A stretch of 64,000 nt of DNA from Diphasiastrum complanatum (lineage: Eukaryota; Streptophyta; Lycopodiopsida; Lycopodiales; Lycopodiaceae), in NCBI GenBank assembly GCA_029204225.1, contig CM055106.1, positions 24,292,921 to 24,356,920 of the forward strand, given 5' to 3'. The notes beneath the pieces are model-generated. The model made no database searches. It had not been told where the DNA came from and worked only from the letters and a program-made list of their open reading frames with translations. The position numbers were made by a program, and so were the translations under genes. Shown here one piece after another: positions 47,901 to 56,900 of this stretch. How positions within the stretch are numbered: position 1 is the first letter of the stretch; every line of letters begins with the position of its first letter.

Positions 47901-50900
47901 GGCATTATGCAGATCCACATAGACGGGATGTGCAGTTCTCCACTGGTGAGAAAGTCTACTTGAGAGTCCCAGTTGACTCTAAAACCCTCAAATCAGGAGT
48001 GTGTGCTAAGTTGTCTCCAAGGTATTGTGGTCCCTTTACCATCAGTAGGAGACTAGGCGAGGTCACCTATGAACTAGAACTCCCACACAGCAGTAAGGTT
48101 TTTCCAGTCTTTCATGTAAGTCAGTTACGAAAAGCCTTAACCAGATCAGACAATCTGGTAGGGAACAATGTTCTAGTTCTCCCATTGGATCCTCAGCAAC
48201 CTCCACATGAACCAGAGGAGATTCTTGATAGTAGAGAGACGCAGACACATCATACTCTATACCGAGAATATCTGGTTAAGTGGAATGATCAGCCTGTTGA
48301 GAATGCCACTTGGGAAAGAGGCAGCGTCCTTCGCAAGATTTTTCCAGACTTTGTCTTAGAGGACCAAGACGGTTCTTAAGGGGGAGGAAGTGTTACGAGC
48401 TCGTAACCAGTGCCGAACCCTAGGGAACAAAGATAGGTCACATACCATAGTCAGGGTCGTGTCCAGCGTACATGACCAACAGGGCAAGACAGTGTGAGTA
48501 GTGTGCCCCAGCACGGTCCATAGCCATGGCGGGCCTAACACAGCCTAGGGACCCTGTCAGCAGGATAGGGGCCCCAGTTGGGTCTCGACGTGCAGTCGGC
48601 CACATCAGTGACATGTGGCCGACACTTGGCAGTAGCATGCTACCAGTCCTCACACTGGGCTAGGAGGGGCTTACTCTATATCAAGGAGTAGGCAAAGTTG
48701 GGTGGATCAGTTAGTGTTTGCCCTACTGTGGTGTTAGGATCTATTGCAGTAGCTTTGAGAATACGGCCCCCGCATGCATCGAGATGGCGCCAGATCCAAG
48801 TCGAGAAAGAAAGAGCGTATGCACTCCACAGTGGCGCCTCCTTAAGAAGAGATTGGTGCCCCTTCTGAACCTACACCAAGAGACGAACCCATACCATAGG
48901 CGCAACAAGACCTCTTTGAAGTGAAGATGCGTCAATACTTATCAAGTGCAATGACGACTATGAGTGAAGAAGGTAGAGAAACAGAAAGGAAAGAATGCCA
49001 AGCATCCCTACGAGCCATGAACCACAGTCAATTCGACCTTGCTAGAGAAATGAGAGATGGGCTAACACAGCTCGAAGCCAAGTTTGAAGAGCTGGAGGCA
49101 ACAAGAGAGAATGCAGGGGCGCCTCCTCCACTCATACCAAGGGAACCACGAGCGCGAAACACAGAAGGCCCGAAGAAGACTGCTAAAGTAAAAGCACCGC
49201 CTACTTTCAAAGGAGAGCGTGACATTCGAATTGTGGAAGATTGGTTGTTTCACATGGACCATTACTTCCGTTTGATGAACACTCCTGAAGAAGAAAGAGC
49301 GGACTTGGCATTAGCATATTTTGAAGGCTACACTACAAACTGGTACCGGGTGGCAGGAATGCAGTTCCAGACATGGGACGCGTTCAAAACTGCGTTACGA
49401 GAGGAGTTCATACCTAAGGATTCCCACATGAGATTGAGAACAGAATTATTAGGACTCAAGCAGAAAGGTTCATTGCGAGAGTAAATAAATAAATATGTCC
49501 GAGGCTGACAAGACCCACTATCTCTTGTCTGGAATGCAGTCTTGGACCCGGCGAGCAATAGACAGCTACATGCCCAATGACTTCAATTCAACTATTCGGG
49601 TGGCTGAAATGGTCTGCGATTATGAGACCACATTGGCGCCAACTACTCCCTCAACCTCAACGAGAGTATTTAGTGGATCCAGACCGAGTCCGAGCTTCTT
49701 CTCAAGAGGAGACTTAGTTTTAAATGGCAACCAAGCCTCGAGTAGCGTGAACAAATTCCCAGCAAAAACAAGGTTTGGCAACCAAGGCAGCAGTGGAGGG
49801 AACACTTTTCAGAGAAGGAACAACGTTGGACCTTCAGCTAGTCACAACAACAGCTCACCAACGATGGGCAGTTCCATGCGCTGCTTTAACTGTCATCAGC
49901 AAGGTCACTCTTGGAGGTCATGCCCCAAGCCATTGAACAAACAAATCATGGCGGCGGCCGAGGTGTTTGATAGGATGGAAAGAGAGGCATTTGGATGATG
50001 AAAAAGACCCAGAAACGGATTTGACGGAGTCCGACCTGAATGCCTTACAACAAATAGGGGTACTTGCAGCTTATCATGCACATCTCATGGCAACTCCTAC
50101 AAGAGGATCAAAGTTATTGTACCTGAAAGGCTGTATCCAAGACAAGATCACTCACTTTATGGTAGACCTGGGAGCATCGCATAACTACTTGTCAGAAAGC
50201 ATAACTACCTAGGGGACTCATTCAGACGTGCAACAAAACGACATATCTTAGGCTCAAGGGAGCCCGCAGGTACCTTTTCCTTCCATGTTAATAAAGTAGG
50301 CCACCTTTTCATCGAAGGGGGTAAGCCTCAGTCTAGTATCTAAATGCAGCAGCTTTACACAAGTTTTACGTAAGTGAACTAGATCCACACTTTTCCTGTG
50401 CTGAGTGCAAACACAATGTTTTAATTTTCTTTACAGTTGGTCTTCTTTGGCCGGTGAATCAAGCTCGTGCCCTTGTATAGTGAATAAAGTTTGGTCGGTG
50501 AATTAAGCCCGTGCCATGAGTCTTAGGTTCTAGTTTGGCCCTGATGAGGACATCAGCTTTCTCAAACGAGGGGAGGATGTTGTAAAGCTTAATGCACCCA
50601 GTGTGCCCTGTAAGACTCTAAGGGGTGACGCTCCCTAAGGTCCCAAAGTGAGCCTCCGACTTGTGGTGAGCCAGTCAAGTAGTCACAAGTCATGAGCTAG
50701 CTCTGGAGCTCGAGTCATGGCCTAGTCAGAAACCAAGTTGATTCTGCCGCCAGGACGGCTCCCAGGACCCATGTTCGGGAGCCAGACTGATTCTGCCAGG
50801 CTTGCCAGGCTTAATCAGCAAAATAAAAACTAAGTCCAGAAAAGCGTGCTTTACCAGAAAGCACTATATTCCAAGACAAAGAATCACACCAGAACTATAG

Positions 50901-53900
50901 GGGGAGTCCGGCAGATAGAAACTTGGGTAGCTCAACCAGTGCTAGGAATCCAGTCGCCAGGTCTCAGCTCCCTCTACCAGCGCGAGCCAGGAACTATGCC
51001 CAGCACGTGTTGGTGGCCCCGAGACCAGTCAATCTATGTATGAATGTAACCTCTTCCAAATTTAATAAAGTTGATCCTTGGGGATGATTACCATTTCGGT
51101 TTCGCCTCCGGGACTGGTCCAAGTGGAAGGACCCTTACTACAACCTTTTTACGACACCAGCACCTAAGGGTCCACATCATCGACGTGTGGCTCGCCGCTA
51201 TGCCATTTGGTCAATTTGGCGACCACTATGCCTTGGGTTTCATGTGTGGCTTGTCTTTGCCTTTGGTTACCTTTTGGGGACGGATTCTAAGTTGGCTTTC
51301 GGGTTGGTTGGGATTCTAGTTTTCTTAAGTCTGAATGGTTAAGCTTGTTAGTGCATGACGGATGAATGTTAGACTTGAGCGCGTGTTGGGAAAACCGCTC
51401 AAGTCCCAGCGCCCTTTGAGGTGTCGGTGCAACATCAAGCCACTAACTAGCTTGTGCTCCAGAAAGCCAAAGAGCTTCAAAAGAATGCACAATAGCAGCC
51501 CTGGAAGCCCTCAACAAGAAAGCTCAAAAAACCATAGTTGACACTGCAACAGAGCTTGAAGTCGTATCTCACACTGATGCAATAAGGCAACCTAAGTGGG
51601 ACATATTACGTAGGAGCAAGATGCAATCAGAGAAAGTTCGCTACGCTTTAAAAAATCTTATGAAGCACAATTGAAGCTCAAGGACAGTGAAATCACCTCA
51701 CTGTCAAGATCACTTGACAATGTACATGAGAAGTTGCAAGACTGTGCCACAACAGTAAACAAGGCCAATGTTGAATGTATCACATTAGCACTACTTTGGA
51801 CATTCTGCTTTTGAAATACGTTTTTTGAATGCTTACGACATAAATGATCTCCCCCATTCCTGGCAACCCCCATTTCCGACAGTCGGATTACTTTTGAATA
51901 TCAGAAAGCTGATCGGAATTTTTTACTTTGAAGTTCTTGTACACAAAAGTCAAAAATAGAAAACGTTGCTTCGATCTATGAACTTTTTGGCAGTTTGGCA
52001 CTTTGATTTGTGTCTGCTCTTTGTTTTATTATGTCTAATCATTTAAATAGACTTAGAGAGTTAGAAGAAAATCTCTCGATCTTCCCTCTCTCTTTCTCCC
52101 CTCTTCTTCTACCCCTGAATCATCTTCCCCTTTCACAATGCCCGCCGGATACCATATGCTTCTGGACAGCATAGAACCAACAACACCCACGCCAAGAGGA
52201 ACACGTGAAGCATCTTGAAACTATACTCTCTACCCTCCCCATCATCTTGTAGAATGCTTAAAGAGTCTTACTTAAGAGTGCCAAAGGCACAATTTCCTGC
52301 CCAAACACCTCCTTGATAGTGTGCTCATTTGAGATATAATCTTCACATCCATATGACCTCACATTAGTTGTCAACTATGTGTCAATTCAAGAGTTTATGC
52401 ATTGTAATAATTCCGTAATGAGTTATATCTTTCTTGATTACAATGTATGCCATGCAATGGTTCACTTAAGTGCAGTCGTCATCAATACGTACTTGCAATG
52501 TGCTTAGTATAATATATTGAATTGAAAACTAGGCCTAAGAGCCTCATGAACTGTGATAAATGAGATCTGATCCTTCCTATGTGCAAATGGGATGTGTGTA
52601 CCATGTGTGAAGGGACACAAACCTCTATGTAACTTCCTCCCTCTTATTTTCATATAAGCCCTGTGTGTTATGTCTCCCCTCTTCTCTCATAATGTGTTGA
52701 ACACGCTGCTACATGCTCTGATCTTCAACGTGGCATCAAAGCAAGTAATGAACAACACGCGTTGAATATAGAATGCAATAGATGTTTTGCTGAATAGAGA
52801 TTGATACCAGAAACTGAACAACCCCATAATGAGATGATCAATCCTAAAGTGGAGGATTCAAAAGAGGAAGGTTGATATGGAGGCTAAGAAATCAAGGGAT
52901 AAGGATGAAGTAAAAGAGACTGCTGTATACTTGTTCTCTGAGTTCTTTGGTGGGCAAATTAGTGGATATCCTTCTATAGGGTAATGGGAAATCTCATTAA
53001 CGGCCCAAAAGATAACCTCCCCTAAAAATGCAGGAAAGTTCTCTCAACTTCTTACAAACCAAGCAATTTAAATGTAACTACCAATGTAGGTGCATGAGAA
53101 AAGACGTGTCTTTTGCAAGGACCTTGGATGGTTTAATGGCTAAAAACTTCTCGCTATTTATAAATGTTAGATTAAGGGAGAGTGTTGGAGATATGACCTT
53201 AACGTCCGTATCAGCAACATCACAACTTCTCAAAAGGTGTCAGCCAAGTGGCAGTTCCACAGTTTACATGCTATTACAACTTCCTAGTAAGTTATTTGTC
53301 TTGTAATCACATTGTAAACCACATGGTGGCTCATTTGATGCACTCTTTATTTCAATGTACTCACAACGTACTTGGGACATCAAACTCCAAATAAGTGGCA
53401 AGTACCACAGGCAATGTCAAATTCCCCTCCAAAAGACCGATCACTAACGATTAAGAAGCATACAAGGACAAGCACATGTAAAATAAAACAATGATGGCTT
53501 GCTAGAGGTAAAACATTGATGTTAGTGGATGACTATAGGAATTTCGGTGGGCCTTCAACGGATACAACTTAACCTTTTTGGTTCGGAGGTTGCACCGTGA
53601 TGCAACTTAACCTTTCTGGTTCAGAGGTTGCACCAAAATCACGGAGCCTTTTGTCCCTTCCGTGAGCCGCGTTCTGGGATCCCGTCCCCGGACGCCTAGC
53701 CGCCCACGAATCCAAGTGGCCCCCCTTACCCGCAAAGGGGTAGTGGACATTAAACACTTGGACATTTACCACTTATATCCACTTTGAACAAAGTCCCACT
53801 TCTACTTATGGGATTTCTTTGGGCATGGGTTGTGGCTCCACTTTGCCATTCCAACACTCCCCCTCAAAGTGGGGCACAAGTCACGTTGCCTGCTCTGATA

Positions 53901-56900
53901 CCATGTAGAATTTGTGATACAAATTCTAGATGGAGATACTAGTCCTACTAGCACTCACACAAAACCAAGCATAGAGAGAATTCAGATCATAGGAGAATTG
54001 AGCAATTGCTCTAGCATAATAAAATTGAATGGAATGATTGTGGTGGGGCGCCAGCCTTCTTAAATAGTTTCTCTAATGATTGATAAAAGCTAATGAGCCT
54101 AAAGTAAATAGCAAAATAGCAAAAGCTATTTACTAATAATACTATCTATATATGGTAAGAACTAAAAATGAACTTCTATGTACTAAAATAGATCCTAATC
54201 TATTTGTAGTGCGCCCACCTACATACGTAGGCTTTAAAAAACGAATTTACTATAAATAAAATGACCCCTAAAAATAGCACGCAAGCTATCATTAAGGGGT
54301 GTCAAAATAAACATTAATTTCTAACAATGACACCCCCTCTATTGTTGAAAAAATGTCCCCAAAAGGCCAATCGTTGAGGTTGTAGATAAGTTATTGTCCC
54401 AAAAGCTAGGAAACAACTAGTCCTTAAATGAAAAGAACGGTCAAAAGTTTATCGCTAACCTATACAATGTTCAATATTAGCCAACCCTACAAGAAAATCA
54501 AACCCAATAGAACGTTACTGGTGACAAAACCAACCAAAACTCAATTGTTGCAAGAAAAGAACTCCCCTCTATGAAGTGCCAATGAAAGATGATGCTAGCT
54601 TAATCACCAATAGAAAAGTTTGATGTAGAGCAATTGTTGAACATGAAGATCCCTCCTCATTGCCACCTTGAAAGACCTGGTGTATTTTCATGTGCAATCA
54701 TCATGAAACCTTCCTTCCATTCACATTCATGGTCCATCTGCAGATGTAAATCATACGACTTCCTTCTCATGTTCTAGCTTATACTTTAGCACTTAACTTT
54801 GCATCTAAGCATTTAGAATATGCATTTTTGCAGCCTTACAATTTGTGACTTTACGTTAAGCTTTATCTAATTTGGTAGCTTCTATATGTGAGATTGAAAA
54901 TATACATCTATTTTCACAAATTTAATTTGGAAAGTTAGTGTTGTCCTTACGCATAGAAGAAGCATACATGCAATATGCTCTTCAATTTGCTATCTATTTT
55001 GCCTATTGTGATGCTATTATTCATAGCTAGTACAACAAAAAGTACATAGGAAAATTTTGGAGTTCTTCATATGCCTTAACCGATATGTCTACCCATAAAC
55101 TTTTAGTACGCAGTATCAATGATTTGCAAGAACATTTTTTGGGAGAAAATATAGTCTTCCACTACAAACCCCTTGTCTTTGAGCAATACCCTTATTTCTA
55201 CTAGTAGGAAGGCCATCAACAACCGATTCAATGATTATCATACACCCAAAAAGCGTCACACCAACAATAAACTTTTGCTTCCTCATGTGCCTTCTCAGCA
55301 GCTTTTCATTCCACATCTTTCCCCTTAAGACACATTTCAAGAGGCCTTTGTTTCAAATGTCTTAGAGGCCTTGATCATCATGCATGAGATTGCCCTCATT
55401 ACCAAACAACAACCTCAATGCTCTACATGTTGCTTTGGATGGTCAACAATAAAATTCATGAATATACATTCTATTATCCTTGATACTACAAAGCTAATAG
55501 CATTCTGCTGAGCAATTTCCATCTTCATACATGAAGCAACAAAACATCCACTTCTTGTATGGTCGTTTTCACATGTACATTGAAATATCTTTAGCTTTCT
55601 AAATGTTATGTTCTCCTGTGCCTTGTTTTGGAAGGAAAAGAGTGCAGGCCATTTATCAAAGACACTTATTTTGGTCTTGCCAATAACTTGGGTCTATGCT
55701 ATTAGTTTGCATAAGACCACATGTTTTGAATCTTAAGGCTAAAAACTTATTACCCAGGAATGATACTCTAGGTAAGCCCTAATTTGTATGCCTTAACCCT
55801 AATCGAGACCACCACTACAATTGATAGGCCCCTAAAGCCTCCTTTTATAGATGGATATTGGTGAGCTTAATTCTTGGTTCAGCTTAGAACACTCAGAAAA
55901 TCATACTAGCATCAAACTCAGCTTCGATTGCTATTGTTCTACATTTGATTCAGCTACACATTTGCAATATTTTCTATGTTCTTGTTATGCATGTAGGCTG
56001 ATATTCCAAGGAATATTCTAGCCATCCTGTGGAACATCTTTAAAAATACAAGTAGGATAGGATTTAACGTAGAACTTGCCCATCAAGTTTAGGCTTTTAC
56101 GTTATTCGTAATGGCTTAAGTTATTTAGTTCTAAGTTTAAACTGCAATGGGCACTGCACATAGATATGTAATTTCAATTTTTGTAAAAGTTAGTCACAAA
56201 GGCCTATTGGGGGTTTGTCCCATGGCACCAATGTAATTCCAAGTTAAGTTAGTCTATGTGGCCTACTTGTCTCATAGTGCCTTTTTGTAAGTGACCACCA
56301 CTCCAAGTATATATAGGAGTGGAAGAGTCCATTTTTAAGATAACCTCATTTGCAATACATGCCTATCTTTTCTCTCCGAGTGTTCTCCCTTGTGGGGTTT
56401 CATGTATTGTGTTACTTCACATTGTATTGTACACTATTCGACCTTGCTACAATTTAAATTAATCTAGACCCTCCATTCTCTAGTAGGTTCAGCCTTAGAG
56501 GAGAAGGTTTAGTTTAGGATTTTATCATTATGGTTTTAGGTTAATCTAGGCCCTCCATTCTCTAGTAGGTAAGCATTGGAGAAGGAGGCTTGTTTTTATC
56601 AGTGTGGTGTTAGTGGCTAAGGAAAAAAAAGAGAAAAGAGTGGATCTTACCCTCAAGAATACTCACCATGCCCATTGTTGTCTTTCTCGCATCCATGCCT
56701 TGCTAGATGGGAATAGCCTTAGTATAGACCATAGATGCACAGCGTTTCTAGAAACGCGTTTCTGGTTTGGGAATGCGTTTCTCAGAAACGTTTCTTTTTT
56801 AATCTTAATTTTTTTTATTTTTGTGGGCAATATGGGTATCAAATTAAAGCTCTAATCAAGGGCATTGCATTTATGTAGGTTGCCGAGTGTTTCGGTTACA

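Larger units (their letters stand above)
42350..48748 (+). mobile_element. Nested chromodomain Gypsy (chromovirus-type) element, full length
   Basis: 6399 bp with two 358-bp LTRs (42350-42707 and 48391-48748). They differ at about 12 positions by hand count (about 3.4%). Flanking 5-mers GTAGG/GTAGC are a target duplication with one change. Primer-site-like TAGTATCAGCGCC begins at 42709, and the purine-rich tract AAGGGGGAGGAAG precedes the 3' LTR. The order is gag, protease, RT, RNase H, integrase and chromodomain in what was a single gag-pol frame. It is the youngest-looking autonomous-type element in the window. Confidence 0.94.
40593..51434 (+). mobile_element. Outer Gypsy-type LTR element (gag-protease only), split by a nested insertion
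   Basis: 5' LTR 40593-41483 (891 bp) and 3' LTR 50578-51434 (857 bp) both start TGTTGTAAAGCT; the 3' copy ends GGTGCAACA and the 5' copy GGTGCAATA. The flanking 5-mers TCAGG and TCAAG are a probable target duplication with one change. A primer site TGGTATCAGAGCC begins at 41486 and a purine-rich tract (CGAGGGGAGGA) precedes 50578. The interior (leader, gag, start of protease) is interrupted at 42349/48749 by a complete second Gypsy. No RT, RNase H or integrase belongs to this outer element. Confidence 0.88.

Noticed and set aside
48063-48248. Short minus-strand frames across the nested Gypsy pol
   Set aside because: Antisense shadows of a well-supported RT/integrase frame.
53560-53760. Possible 5S rRNA-like (Cassandra-type) sequence in an LTR
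   Set aside because: GGGATCCC and a GC-rich patch are present, but the ordered internal promoter boxes of 5S rRNA are not. Only superficial resemblance.
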